Shown here piece after piece: positions 45,390 through 55,874 of a stretch of 64,000 nucleotides of DNA (the stretch's first letter is position 1; each line of letters begins with the position of its first letter). The notes beneath the pieces are model-generated. The model made no database searches. It had not been told where the DNA came from and saw only the letters and a program-made list of their open reading frames with translations. Made by a program: the position numbers and the translations under genes. Where the stretch lies: contig ONUH01000001.1 in NCBI GenBank assembly GCA_900321035.1, positions 1-64,000 of the forward strand, in the 5' to 3' direction. This DNA is from an uncultured Selenomonadales bacterium (GTDB lineage Bacteria > Bacillota > Negativicutes > Selenomonadales > Selenomonadaceae).

Positions 45390-46252
45390 GTCGCGCCCCC
45401 CTTTTTCCGTATCGCTTTCACTATACGCTTTGCAGCCTCATCCGCCGTGAACGCGTCCTCCTCGACCGCAAGCCCCGCATCCCGGAGCCGTGACAAAAGC
45501 GCGACCGTAGGCGGCGCCGCAAGCCCTGCCTCCCGCATTTCCTTATCCGCAAAAAACGCCTCAGACGGCGGCGCATCGACGAGTATTCGACCGTCGTGCA
45601 TAAAGACGACACGCTCAGCCATGCGAGCGATGTCTTCCATATTATGCGAGACAAAAATAATCGTCAGTTTTTTCTTCCGATGCAGTTCCGCGATACGCCG
45701 CAAAAGCCCTTCCCGCGACTGTGGATCAAGTCCTGCCGTCGGCTCATCCAATACAAGATACGCCGGCTCCAGTGCCAATACGCCGGCAATAGCCACACGA
45801 CGCATTTGCCCGCCACTGAGACGAAATGGCGAAACGTCCTTGTACGTCTCATAATCGAGCTGCACAAATTCCATCGCCGACCGTACGCGTCTCTCAATCT
45901 CTTCGTCGGAAAGCTCAAGATTCTTCGGACCAAAAGCAATATCCGCCGCTACCGTTTCCTCAAAAAGCTGCTGCTCCGGATATTGAAACACCATGCCGAC
46001 TTGACGCCGCGCGAGAAGGTTTTCCTTGCCTTTTCCCGCAAGACTCACGCCATCTACCAACACTTCGCCTGCCGTCGGATGGAGGATTCCGTTCAAATGC
46101 TGAACGAGCGTTGATTTTCCTGATCCCGTATGTCCGGCAATTGCCGTCAGCGAACCGTCGGCAATCGTCAGCGACACGTCTTTTAGGGCCGTACGCTCGA
46201 ATGGCGTGCCTTTCATATAAGTGTACGTCACATTTTTTAACTCTATCGGCAT
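45383..46252 (-). CDS. ecfA2: ECF transporter ATPase EcfA2
   Basis: One of the two ATPases of the ECF module. Walker A AGHTGSGKST, Q-loop VFQYPEQQLFEET, signature FRLSGGQMRRVAIAG, Walker B LVLDEPTAGLD and the H-loop VSHNMED are present. Length is 289 residues. The open frame reaches 46588 inside ecfA1 but the first 112 residues are low-complexity shadow sequence; ATG 46252 (MPIELKNVTYTY) has GGCGGTGG upstream and overlaps the ecfA1 stop by 10 nt. Confidence 0.96.
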   Translation of the reverse strand: MPIELKNVTYTYMKGTPFERTALKDVSLTIADGSLTAIAGHTGSGKSTLVQHLNGILHPTAGEVLVDGVSLAGKGKENLLARRQVGMVFQYPEQQLFEETVAADIAFGPKNLELSDEEIERRVRSAMEFVQLDYETYKDVSPFRLSGGQMRRVAIAGVLALEPAYLVLDEPTAGLDPQSREGLLRRIAELHRKKKLTIIFVSHNMEDIARMAERVVFMHDGRILVDAPPSEAFFADKEMREAGLAAPPTVALLSRLRDAGLAVEEDAFTADEAAKRIVKAIRKKGGATC

Positions 46253-47073
46253 AGGGCCACCGCCAATTCTTCGTCCGTCACGATATCCTCCGGCAATCGG
46301 ATTCCCTGTTTGCGAAGCCTCCATGCGATTTCTGCCGCCAACGGCACGTCGAGGCCGCGTTTTCGCATCGCGTCCACATGGCAAAAAATCTCCTTCGGAC
46401 TTCCGTCCTCGACGACTTTTCCATCCTCCATCACGACGACTCGCTGCGCCGCCGCCGCCTCCTCCATGAAATGCGTAATATAAATGACCGTAATTCCCGA
46501 TTCCCGATGCAGACACCGTACCGTATCCAGCACTTCTTTTCTCCCGACAGGATCGAGCATGGCCGTCGGCTCGTCCAACACGAGGCATTTTGTCCGCATC
46601 GCCAGCGTCCCCGCAATCGCAACGCGCTGTTTTTGACCGCCGGACAAAAGATGCGGCGCGAATCCATGGAATTCCGTCATGCCAACCGCCTTTAGCGCCT
46701 CGTCAACGCGACTGCGAATTTCATCAGACGGCACGCCGAGGTTCTCCGGACCAAAGGCCACGTCGTCTTCGACAATCGCCGCGATAATTTGATTGTCTGG
46801 ATTTTGGAATACCATCCCCACTGTCTGCCGCACGTCCCAAAGGTGTTCCGGCTTGCGCGTGTCCATCCCTGCTACGCAGCAAGAGCCCGACGTCGGCAAC
46901 AGGATTGCATTCAAATGCTTCGCCAGCGTTGATTTACCCGAGCCGTTAACTCCAAGAACCGCAACAAACTCTCCCTCTTCGACAGACAGGTTCACATGGT
47001 TAAGCGCCATGCGATTCTCAGAAGGCGATATCGAATAACTGTAGCACAAATCTTTAATTTCGATAAACGACAA
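46243..47073 (-). CDS. ecfA1: ECF transporter ATPase EcfA1
   Basis: The partner ATPase of the heterodimeric ECF motor. GVNGSGKST Walker A, VFQNPDNQIIAAIVEDDVAFGPENLG (the characteristic EcfA1 Q-loop region), LSGGQKQRVAIAG signature and CLVLDEPTAMLDP Walker B are clear. The 276 residues are full length. It heads the ecfA1-ecfA2-ecfT-truA operon. In many Firmicutes this set follows rplQ; here it has its own start. Confidence 0.96.
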   Translation of the reverse strand: MSFIEIKDLCYSYSISPSENRMALNHVNLSVEEGEFVAVLGVNGSGKSTLAKHLNAILLPTSGSCCVAGMDTRKPEHLWDVRQTVGMVFQNPDNQIIAAIVEDDVAFGPENLGVPSDEIRSRVDEALKAVGMTEFHGFAPHLLSGGQKQRVAIAGTLAMRTKCLVLDEPTAMLDPVGRKEVLDTVRCLHRESGITVIYITHFMEEAAAAQRVVVMEDGKVVEDGSPKEIFCHVDAMRKRGLDVPLAAEIAWRLRKQGIRLPEDIVTDEELAVALCR

Positions 47074-47130
47074 ACTAACAACCTCCGAAATAAAAACCGA
47101 TGCAATGGGCTTGTGATTATAATCATCGCC

Positions 47131-47158
47131 ATAATAGAATCATCTTAAAATATTGCAA
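47131..47158 (-). promoter_or_regulatory. ecfA1 operon promoter
   Basis: TTGCAA, a 16-nt spacer and TATTAT on the minus strand, about 55-60 nt before the ecfA1 start. A second TATAAT occurs closer to the gene without a -35. Confidence 0.5.
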
Positions 47159-47253
47159 CAATATGCATATAGAACATTTACAGACTTTAATAATGAAAAA
47201 GATTCCACCAAGGCGAAATCGTTCTTCTGAACAGCAATTTCTATAAATCCTGA

Positions 47254-47289
47254 GAAGGAAAAGCACCTCTTGTGAGGTGCTTTTCCTTC
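47254..47289 (-). terminator. Terminator abutting pyrR
   Basis: A perfect 16-bp inverted repeat (47254-47269 and 47274-47289, loop TTGT) starts immediately after the pyrR stop. The T-rich 3' arm supplies the tract. It ends the long sepF-to-pyrR run. Confidence 0.85.
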
Positions 47290-48763
<1,474 letters not shown>

Positions 48764-48764
<1 letters not shown>

Positions 48765-49225
48765 TACTTCTCCTTTTCCGTATCATATATCAGCGCATAC
48801 ATGAGCAAGGCGACTCCAACGCAGATTCCAATATCGGCGATGTTGAAAACAGGCCAAATTCTAAAATCCAGAAAATCGATCACACCGCCTATGCGTAAAC
48901 GATCAATCAGATTGCCGACCGCGCCTCCCAAAAGCAGCGCGACGCCCCAGCGAATAATCGCCTTTTCGCTCATCAATCGCCGATACATCAGACATGCCGC
49001 CGCAATCACCAATATGCCGGCCACAATAAAAACTAAGCGCTGATTCGCAAACAACCCGAACGCCGCTCCTGGGTTTTCTATATAGGTAATATGGAAAATC
49101 CCCGCAAAAACAGGAATCGACTCCCCCAATTCCATGAGAGAAACCACAAGAAACTTTATAGCTTGATCTGCCAATATGAGAAAAAAAACGATAGCCAATA
49201 CGGACAAATCCAAAACCATGTTCAT
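48764..49225 (-). CDS. lspA: Lipoprotein signal peptidase II
   Basis: Membrane aspartic peptidase that removes the signal peptide of prolipoproteins after lipid attachment. Four TM segments and the catalytic aspartates in GNLIDRLRIGGVIDF and FNIADI are visible, along with the conserved NPGAAFGLF. Length is 153 residues. It would process the lipoproteins encoded near the left end of this window. Coupled with rluD. Confidence 0.97.
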
Positions 49226-49299
49226 TCCTTTTACATAACTTCTTAAATCACATATCTTCTCAAAAGAATGCCATCATTTTTCGTAAAGCCTTACTATTT

Positions 49300-49902
49300 T
49301 TAAGGAATCACTGAATTCGGAGTTTCATTTACACGTAAACCGCCTGCCCCAAATTCGTCCGTCATCTTGTTTTCCAACGGAGTCTCCGAAGCTTTCATGC
49401 CTTCGTCAGACGATCCGAGAATTTCCGTCAAACCGTCCGCATTCAAAATTGCAAGCTCAGAACGCAGTAAGGACCTCAGGCGCACGATAAACTGCCGTTC
49501 CCGAGCTATTCCCGCCTCATACAATTCCTGCTGCATACGCACTTTAGCCGTCGCGTCTTCCATACGGCGCTGAATCGCCATTTCTGTCTGATGCCGCAGA
49601 CGGTCACAGTCTTCCTTCGCTGCGCGTTCCATTTCTTCTACACGAATTTTCGCGCTCTGCACGGCTTCATCCGCCGTTTTTTGAGCGACGTCCATCGTTT
49701 CATGAAGATTTTTTTCCATCTCCTGATACTGCGCCGTCTTTTTTCGCTCTAACTCCAAATCCTCAGCCAGTCTTGTATTCTTTTTTATCAATTCCTCAAA
49801 CTCATACACAATCTCATCTAAAAAATCATCAACCTCTTCCTCATTGTATCCGCGAAATCCGCGGCTGAACTCTTTATTATGTATATCTGCAGGCGTCAAC
49901 AT
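49300..49902 (-). CDS. divIVA: DivIVA-domain cell division protein
   Basis: A polar or septal scaffold that recognises curved membrane. The N-terminal DivIVA domain is clear (MLTPADIHNKEFSRGFRGYNEEEVDDFLD), followed by long coiled-coil stretches (about 30-150) and a less ordered C-terminal tail. Length is 200 residues. It lies downstream of sepF-proC-ylmH, the standard division cluster order. Confidence 0.95.
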   Translation of the reverse strand: MLTPADIHNKEFSRGFRGYNEEEVDDFLDEIVYEFEELIKKNTRLAEDLELERKKTAQYQEMEKNLHETMDVAQKTADEAVQSAKIRVEEMERAAKEDCDRLRHQTEMAIQRRMEDATAKVRMQQELYEAGIARERQFIVRLRSLLRSELAILNADGLTEILGSSDEGMKASETPLENKMTDEFGAGGLRVNETPNSVIP

Positions 49903-49923
49903 ATACCTATCTCCTCCTATTCC

Positions 49924-50712
49924 TTATAAGTAACGACGAAGAGAAATTCCGATACGCCCTTTCTTTGTCTTGCCGCGCACTTCGACCACTTCCACCCGTC
50001 CGCGCCCGCGCATCGAAAGCACATCGCCTTCCTTGACCGTTTGGGATGCATTTTTTACCGCTTGCCAATTCAATTTCAACTTTTCCGCTTCAATATCTGA
50101 AACAGCACGGCTGCGGGAAACACCAAATCCTGCGGCCGCAACGGAATCTGCCCGCATGGACGCCACCGTAGCATTGATTTCTTTGATACGTTCTTCTCGG
50201 GGCGCAATCATGCCTAAGCTGCCTATCTTTGCGCAAACTGTCGACGCACCGATCTGCCGCCATTCCGCCAACAAGAAATCCGCCATTTTTTTGTCAGTCA
50301 ACACCTGCGCCGCTCCTGCGGTCACAAGGATATCGCCGACATTCTCCCGGTCCACGCCCAACCCGGTCAGCGATCCCAGAATATCCCTATGCGTAAGGTG
50401 TACAAACTCTGCATTCCATTCCACGCAAACTACCGAAATATCAAAAGACGGTGAGCCGCCGAACTCCCTGTGGACGAAAATCGCCTTTTGCCGTTCGGCG
50501 CCGGAATATCCGCCATCAAACAGCACTGAGAGCTCATCATAATTCGCCGCCACCGTCTCTGCAATCTCTAACCCGTACGGATCAAGAAAGCCGGAACATC
50601 GAAATGTCCCCGTACGCACCGTTTGTTCCGCAAGATCAACAAGTCGAGAGGCTACAGCCTCTCCCTCCGAACCACGGTAAAATCTTACAATCTTCTCACG
50701 CTGCGCCGTCAT
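49924..50712 (-). CDS. ylmH: YlmH-type S4 RNA-binding protein
   Basis: A 262-residue protein with the YlmH N-terminal domain (RKxx-type opening, SGFLDPYGLEIAE) and a C-terminal S4 domain (about 185-250, ending RGRGRVEVVEVRGKTKKGRIGISL). Relatives in Bacillus bind the ribosome and take part in rescue of peptidyl-tRNA; the role here is inferred. ATG overlaps the proC stop (ATGA). Confidence 0.92.
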   Translation of the reverse strand: MTAQREKIVRFYRGSEGEAVASRLVDLAEQTVRTGTFRCSGFLDPYGLEIAETVAANYDELSVLFDGGYSGAERQKAIFVHREFGGSPSFDISVVCVEWNAEFVHLTHRDILGSLTGLGVDRENVGDILVTAGAAQVLTDKKMADFLLAEWRQIGASTVCAKIGSLGMIAPREERIKEINATVASMRADSVAAAGFGVSRSRAVSDIEAEKLKLNWQAVKNASQTVKEGDVLSMRGRGRVEVVEVRGKTKKGRIGISLRRYL

Positions 50713-51518
50713 TTTGCCTTCCCTAACTCTTCAGACCGTTCTGTCGCCGCAAGAACCGCATCTATCAGTGCGCCTCGTACGCCTTGACGCTCCAATACGC
50801 GCACGCCGGCAATCGTCGTCCCTGCCGGTGAAGTAACTTGATCCCGCAATACATCCGGATGCTTTTCCGTCTCCAGGACCATTTGCGCCGCCCCAAGCAA
50901 CGTCTGCGCCGCCAAAAGCGTCGCCGTCTGCCGCGGCAAACCTGCCATAACACCGCCATCCGAAAGAGCGTCAATCATCAAAAACCCATACGCAGGACCG
51001 CTGCCCGAAAGCCCCGTCACCGCGTTCATCATGGATTCTTCTACCTTTACCACGCGGCCGCAGGAAGACAATATTTTTTCCACAAAACTTACGTCAGCTT
51101 GTTTCGCCTTATCATTCAAAGCATATGCGGACATTCCGCTTCCAACCGAAAGCGGCGTATTCGGCATAACACGCACAATCGGCTGTTTGGTAAAAAATTG
51201 TTCCAACGACGCCAAAGGCAATCCCGCCACGATAGACATGACCACCGTATGCGCAGGCGTCCCCGATGCATTTTCTTTCATTGCAGCGATAACCGCTTGC
51301 GGCTTGACCGCAAGTATCAGCGTATCCACCTGGGATAAAAAGCCGACTGCCCCCACGGAGGCATTTACATGGTACGTATCACGCAAAAAAGCGCAGCGCT
51401 CCTCACTCAGATCAGAAACAAAAATCTCTTTCGGATCATAATGCATGCGCTCGGTTATCCCTGCGACTATAGCCGAGGCCATCATGCCTCCGCCGATAAA
51501 ACCGATTTTCCCTGACAT
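50709..51518 (-). CDS. proC: Pyrroline-5-carboxylate reductase
   Basis: Reduces pyrroline-5-carboxylate to proline using NAD(P)H. The Rossmann start KIGFIGGGMMASAIVAG, the VKPQ segment, VRVMPNTPLSVGSGM, and the C-terminal dimerisation domain with ALSDGGVMAGLPRQTA and DQVTSPAGTTIAGV are present. Length of 269 is typical. Its place between sepF and ylmH is common in Firmicutes. Confidence 0.97.
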   Translation of the reverse strand: MSGKIGFIGGGMMASAIVAGITERMHYDPKEIFVSDLSEERCAFLRDTYHVNASVGAVGFLSQVDTLILAVKPQAVIAAMKENASGTPAHTVVMSIVAGLPLASLEQFFTKQPIVRVMPNTPLSVGSGMSAYALNDKAKQADVSFVEKILSSCGRVVKVEESMMNAVTGLSGSGPAYGFLMIDALSDGGVMAGLPRQTATLLAAQTLLGAAQMVLETEKHPDVLRDQVTSPAGTTIAGVRVLERQGVRGALIDAVLAATERSEELGKAK

Positions 51519-51528
51519 CCCGCGCCTC

Positions 51529-52035
51529 CTATTTTTTCAGCCAAGAAACATCCGTTGAAAGAGCGCCTCTCTCCTGCGTATAAGAGACGCTGACGTTATT
51601 CGGCGCGCATAAAAAGACATTATGCCCCACTTTTTTGATGTCTCCTGCAATCGCATACGTTGCACCGCTAATAAAATCAATAATCCGATGCGCTTCTTCC
51701 GCGTCCGTATGCTCAAAATTAATGAGTACAGGCTTTTTTTCTTTCAGATAATTAGCAACCTGCTGCACATCGTCGAAAGACTTCGGTTCAATCACGACGA
51801 CTTTCATCTTGGACCGAAGCCCTCCGCTGACTGCAGCTTGAAGATCCACTACATTGGAAGGAATCGACGCGCCGGATGAAAAATTCGTCGCCTGCGGTTT
51901 CACTGCGGATACATCATCATTTGGTTTCTTCATAGAAGAATCATCTTCTTCCTCGAATTCTTCTTCAAAAAGCTCTTCTGTTTCAGAAGTATCCGACAAC
52001 CCCAACTTGCCACATACCTTTTTGATGAACCCCAT
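51529..52035 (-). CDS. sepF: Cell division protein SepF
   Basis: Anchors FtsZ to the membrane and shapes the division ring. The N-terminal region starts MGFIKKVCGKLGL (amphipathic), followed by an acidic linker (EELFEEEFEEEDD) and the SepF core (about 80-160, VVIEPKSFDDVQQVANYLKE, PVLINFEHTDAEEAHRIIDF). Length is 168 residues. It is first in the sepF-proC-ylmH-divIVA-lspA-rluD-pyrR run; yggS and yggT, often found here, are absent. Confidence 0.95.
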   Translation of the reverse strand: MGFIKKVCGKLGLSDTSETEELFEEEFEEEDDSSMKKPNDDVSAVKPQATNFSSGASIPSNVVDLQAAVSGGLRSKMKVVVIEPKSFDDVQQVANYLKEKKPVLINFEHTDAEEAHRIIDFISGATYAIAGDIKKVGHNVFLCAPNNVSVSYTQERGALSTDVSWLKK

Positions 52036-52092
52036 ATCATGCTTCCCCCTCGCATAAACCGTTTACGCTTACGCGCATATTTCAATAATTTT

Positions 52093-52120
52093 ATTATATC
52101 AGACAAATTCTCCGCCGCAA
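52093..52120 (-). promoter_or_regulatory. sepF promoter
   Basis: TTGCGG, a 16-nt spacer and TATAAT on the minus strand, with a leader of about 50 nt. Confidence 0.55.
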
Positions 52121-52184
52121 GCCTTTTTTCACGCTGACTGCAAATTTCAGGTAATTCTTTTCATATTTTTCTATCATTTTCTAT

Positions 52185-52217
52185 GAAAAAAGGCCTCTGC
52201 AAACGCAAAGGCCTTTT
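52185..52217 (-). terminator. Terminator after SPFH gene
   Basis: GGCCT-CTGC / GC-AAAGGCC hairpin (52192-52213), T6 on the minus strand. It isolates the SPFH gene from sepF. Confidence 0.8.
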
Positions 52218-52232
52218 AGAAAACAATAGGAT

Positions 52233-53654
52233 TTACACTTTATCTGCGTCGTCAAAAGGATCGCCGCACTGCGGGCAGAATTTCGGCGGATTTTTAGGAT
52301 CCGGAGGATTCCAACCACATTTATCGCACTTGTAAAGCGGCTCGCCTGCCGGACGTTTCGCGCCGCACCCCTGGCAGAAATTACCTTGGTTCACCGCACC
52401 GCATGAACACTTCCACCCGTCGCCGCCCTCCGGCTTCGGTTTTCCGCAAGCTGTACAGAACTTCCCGGTATTGCCCCCCTGACCACAGGAGCAAGTCCAA
52501 GCATCTGCCGGAGCGGGTTGGGGCTTTCCGCAAGCCGTGCAGAATTTACCCGTATTGCCGCCCTGACCGCATGTACAAGTCCATCCTGCCGCGGCGGGAG
52601 CCGCCTGCTGCTGGGGCTGCATTTGTTGCTGCATCATTTGCTGTTGCTGGCCCATAGCGAAGAGATTGCTCGCATTGGCGCCGCCCATGTTGCCGGCCAT
52701 TCCCATACCCATGAACGCGCCCATGGCGCCCATGCCGCCTTCGTTCTTCGCGGCGTCTCGCATTGCGCCAGCCGTTGCCGCAGCAATTGCTCGCCCAGCC
52801 GTATTCGCATCGCGAACGACCTGCATATCCTTCAGCCGCTGTTTGTCCTCATCAGTCATGCTGATGTTCGAGATACCGAACTTCACGACCTCTATGCCGC
52901 GGCCTTGCGTCCAATCCTGCGAAAGCTCTTCTTTCAGCGCATTCGCGATTTCCTTCGTGTAACCAATGAGCTGACTCGGTCGCGCGCCCAAGACGCTGAT
53001 TTTTGCAAAAGCAGGCTGAAGCGCCGTCAAAAGCTCACTTTTGAGCTGGCTGTCAATCTCCTTGCGGCTGTATTCACTTTCCACATTACCGCAAACCTTT
53101 TTATAGAAAAGGATTGGATCGACGATGTGATAGCTGTACTCACCGAAGCACTTGATGTCGAAATCGGCGTCGATTCCCGCGCCCTGGTCCACCACGCGGA
53201 ACGAAATCGGAGTCGGCGTGCCGTATTTATTGCCAATGATTTCTTTCGTATTGAAGTAATAGACACGCTGATCCTTACCCGGATCGCCGCCGAACGTAAA
53301 ACGGCGTCCCATCTGCTTGAAGGATGCAATGATACTCTCTCCCAAGTCGCCTGAAAAGACAGACGGCTCGGTAGATTGATCATAAGTGTACTGCCCCGGC
53401 TGGGCACAGACCTCGACCACTTCGCCCGACTCGACAATAATCATGCACTGACCGTCATTGACCGCGATGCCGGAGCCGTTCGAAATGATGTTGTCTTCGG
53501 CGCTCGTATTGGAGCTGCGCCCCTGCGAACTGGTACGCTTTTGTCCTTTCGCCACCAAAATGTCCGCACTCAGACTCTCACAATAGAAAAATTCTTTCCA
53601 CTGATCAGCGAGTACGCCGCCTACTGCTCCCATAGCAGCTTGAATAAGTCCCAT
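52233..53654 (-). CDS. SPFH-domain protein with tandem zinc ribbons
   Basis: A 473-residue cytosolic or membrane-associated protein. Residues 1-300 resemble the YdjI/virion-core-like SPFH family (MGLIQAAMGAVGGVLADQWKEFF start; DADFDIKCFGEYSYHIVDP; SQDWTQGRGIEVVKFGISNI). A Gly/Met-rich and Gln-rich linker (QQQQMMQQQ) follows. The last 116 residues hold four CxC/CxxC zinc-ribbon units, two of them near-identical 28-residue repeats. The start is ATG 53654 behind GGAGGCAAAG. Bacillus YdjI acts with PspA-type stress proteins; no pspA homologue is nearby, so the function is inferred. Confidence 0.88.
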   Translation of the reverse strand: MGLIQAAMGAVGGVLADQWKEFFYCESLSADILVAKGQKRTSSQGRSSNTSAEDNIISNGSGIAVNDGQCMIIVESGEVVEVCAQPGQYTYDQSTEPSVFSGDLGESIIASFKQMGRRFTFGGDPGKDQRVYYFNTKEIIGNKYGTPTPISFRVVDQGAGIDADFDIKCFGEYSYHIVDPILFYKKVCGNVESEYSRKEIDSQLKSELLTALQPAFAKISVLGARPSQLIGYTKEIANALKEELSQDWTQGRGIEVVKFGISNISMTDEDKQRLKDMQVVRDANTAGRAIAAATAGAMRDAAKNEGGMGAMGAFMGMGMAGNMGGANASNLFAMGQQQQMMQQQMQPQQQAAPAAAGWTCTCGQGGNTGKFCTACGKPQPAPADAWTCSCGQGGNTGKFCTACGKPKPEGGDGWKCSCGAVNQGNFCQGCGAKRPAGEPLYKCDKCGWNPPDPKNPPKFCPQCGDPFDDADKV

Positions 53655-53758
53655 AACTTTGCCTCCTCCACATGTGATAGAAGATTCCGCGTAACCTTGA
53701 CATAACAAACGCGACCTTCTTTCGGGAAATCCGAAGAAGATTCAGATAACTCGTCTAT

Positions 53759-53787
53759 AATATACCAAATTTGAATCCGTTTGAAAA
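53759..53787 (-). promoter_or_regulatory. SPFH gene promoter
   Basis: TTTTCA, a 17-nt spacer and TATATT on the minus strand, about 105 nt upstream of the start. Confidence 0.45.
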
Positions 53788-53828
53788 CTGTTTTCCCTAT
53801 TTTCTTCTTAGGACCAAAACATCATCTT

Positions 53829-53870
53829 CCAAAAAAGCCGCCGTATAAAGCACATGCATCTTTATACGGC
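53829..53870 (-). terminator. Terminator of the cobalamin operon
   Basis: A perfect 13-bp stem CCGCCGTATAAAG with its complement (9-nt loop), followed on the minus strand by T6. It lies 35 nt after the cobU stop. Confidence 0.9.
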
Positions 53871-53904
53871 GGTCATATATTCTCAGCCCTATTGCATCGT
53901 TTCC

Positions 53905-54486
53905 TTATTCCTTGTAATTGTTTTCATCGGCGTATGCTTCCGACAGCTTTTTGATATTGACAGCCAATCCGCACACGACCAAATATACTTCATCCGCAGC
54001 CCGCGCCATCCATTGGTTTGCGATGCCTGCGATATCCCGGTACTCGCGGGAAAGATGCTCGCCCGGCACGATGCCGCTGCCGACTTCATTCGTCACAAAA
54101 ACGGTCGTTCCCTGATTCGCCTTTGCTTGTTCTATCAACGCATCCAACTTTTCCTTGGCAAGAGAATAGTTTTGATGCGAATCAGTAATAGAATCCAGCG
54201 AGCAGAGAATATTGCTCATATAGAGCGTCAGGCAGTCAAAAAGAACGGCGTCGCATTCCCGCCCTGCTTCGCACAAAGCATTATGTGCGTCCAGGGGTGC
54301 TTCGTAGGTTTTCCATTCAGCCGGACGCCGCTGCCGGTGGAGCTTGACACGAAAAGCCATTTCCTCGTCATAGACTTCCGCCGTCGCAATATACCCGATA
54401 TGTCGCCCCACGCGCGCAACGTACTGCTCAGCAAACCGACTCTTGCCGCTCCGCGCCCCGCCAGTCACGAGAATTATTCTCCCCAT
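53905..54486 (-). CDS. cobU: Adenosylcobinamide kinase / guanylyltransferase
   Basis: Phosphorylates adenosylcobinamide and adds GMP to activate it for nucleotide-loop assembly. The P-loop VTGGARSGKSRFAE, the CobU-typical YIATAEVYDEEM and the VFVTNEVGSGIVP segment are visible. Length is 193 residues. ATG 54486 has AGGGAAG at 7 nt; a GTG two codons earlier overlaps the cbiA stop region. Last gene of the operon. Confidence 0.95.
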   Translation of the reverse strand: MGRIILVTGGARSGKSRFAEQYVARVGRHIGYIATAEVYDEEMAFRVKLHRQRRPAEWKTYEAPLDAHNALCEAGRECDAVLFDCLTLYMSNILCSLDSITDSHQNYSLAKEKLDALIEQAKANQGTTVFVTNEVGSGIVPGEHLSREYRDIAGIANQWMARAADEVYLVVCGLAVNIKKLSEAYADENNYKE

Positions 54487-54488
54487 GC

Positions 54489-55874
54489 TCACGCTTCCCT
54501 TTCTTTAAAACGGAGGCATGCCTCCACAAAAGATTCCGCCGCGCTTTCCGCTCCCGCAAAGTGGAGATGCAGATATGATCCCAAAATATTGCCTTTCGCA
54601 TAGCCTGCAGCATATGGCTTCGGATTTCTTGACTTGCGAAAAGTGAACGCCCTCGGATAATCTTCTCCCGCTTTCGGCTCGCATTCCGATGAAAAATGAA
54701 ATTCATGCCCCCGAAGCGTGGTGCCTTTTGGTCCCAATACGGTATTCTCCAGCATTTCGGCGCTGACATACCCTACCGTTTGAAGTTTCCGATTCATCTC
54801 GACTTCACCCGGAATAACGCCGAGCATCGGAAAAGCATTTCCCTCAAAATCCGTCATCCGGCGCATCAAATACATAAAACCGCCGCACTCGGCATAAATG
54901 GGCATACCTTTTTGCGCTGCTTCCCGAATTGAGCGGCGCATGGATTCGTTTTTATAAAGCTTCTCCGCAAACATCTCAGGGAAGCCGCCGCCCAGAATCA
55001 AGCCGTCCGCTTCCGGAAGTACGTCGTCCTTCAGCGGGCTGAAAAAAACGATGTCGGCGCCCTTTTGCCGAAGCACGGCGAGGCTTTCGGGATAATAAAA
55101 CGAAAAGGCTTCATCGCGCGCCACCGCAATACGAACCTTCGGCTTCGACGCCCCGGAAAAGCCGCAACGCTCTTCCAGTGGCGGTGCGCTTTTTGCAAGG
55201 GAAACGATTCGCTCCAAATCAACGGAAGCGCCGACAACTTCCCCGATAGAATTTACGGTTTCACGTTCCTTTGCGTTTTCTTCCACAGGAACAAGACCTA
55301 AATGGCGCTCGGGCATGACCATCGCATCGTTTCTCTTGATCGCTCCAAAAACAGGAATCCCGAGTTTTTCCAGCGCTTCTTCAATCATCGTCCGGTGCGT
55401 ATCGGAACCAAGGCGATTAAGGATCGCTCCGGCGATATTGACTTCCGGATCGTATTGCTTAAAACCGAGTACAAGGGCCGCCGCCGATTCCCCCATCGAC
55501 TTTGCATTGACGACAAGCAGGACGGGCGCTTGCAGCAGTTTCGCTATCTCCGCCGTGGAACTTACGCCGTTTTTCCCGCCGTCGTACAATCCCATCACGC
55601 CTTCGATAACTGCGACGTCCGCGTCTGCCATCGTACTCATAAAAATATCCGCCAGCCGCTCTTTCGGCACAAGCCAAGTGTCCAAATTGTGCGTGGGACG
55701 ACCGCTCGCTAACGAATGATAGCCCGGATCAATATAATCCGGGCCGATTTTGTACGACTGCGCCTTTATTCCCTGCGCCCGCAATGCAGCAAGCAAACCT
55801 GTAACTACAGTGGTTTTGCCGGAACCGCTCATAGGCGCCGCTATGACGATTCTGGGAATGTACCGCGCGCTCAT
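54489..55874 (-). CDS. cbiA: Cobyrinate a,c-diamide synthase
   Basis: Amidates side chains a and c of cobyrinic acid using ATP and glutamine. The N-terminal dethiobiotin-synthetase-like domain starts RIVIAAPMSGSGKTTVVTGL, and the class I glutaminase-like domain has LPEADGLILGGGFPE, the nucleophile Cys in YAECGGFMYLM and a C-terminal His segment. Length of 461 is typical. Its ATG overlaps the cbiC stop (ATGA). Confidence 0.96.
   Translation of the reverse strand: MSARYIPRIVIAAPMSGSGKTTVVTGLLAALRAQGIKAQSYKIGPDYIDPGYHSLASGRPTHNLDTWLVPKERLADIFMSTMADADVAVIEGVMGLYDGGKNGVSSTAEIAKLLQAPVLLVVNAKSMGESAAALVLGFKQYDPEVNIAGAILNRLGSDTHRTMIEEALEKLGIPVFGAIKRNDAMVMPERHLGLVPVEENAKERETVNSIGEVVGASVDLERIVSLAKSAPPLEERCGFSGASKPKVRIAVARDEAFSFYYPESLAVLRQKGADIVFFSPLKDDVLPEADGLILGGGFPEMFAEKLYKNESMRRSIREAAQKGMPIYAECGGFMYLMRRMTDFEGNAFPMLGVIPGEVEMNRKLQTVGYVSAEMLENTVLGPKGTTLRGHEFHFSSECEPKAGEDYPRAFTFRKSRNPKPYAAGYAKGNILGSYLHLHFAGAESAAESFVEACLRFKEREA

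Noticed and set aside
46253-46588. 112-residue extension of EcfA2
   Set aside because: Gly/Arg-rich shadow of ecfA1; the family start MPIELKNV has its own ribosome site.
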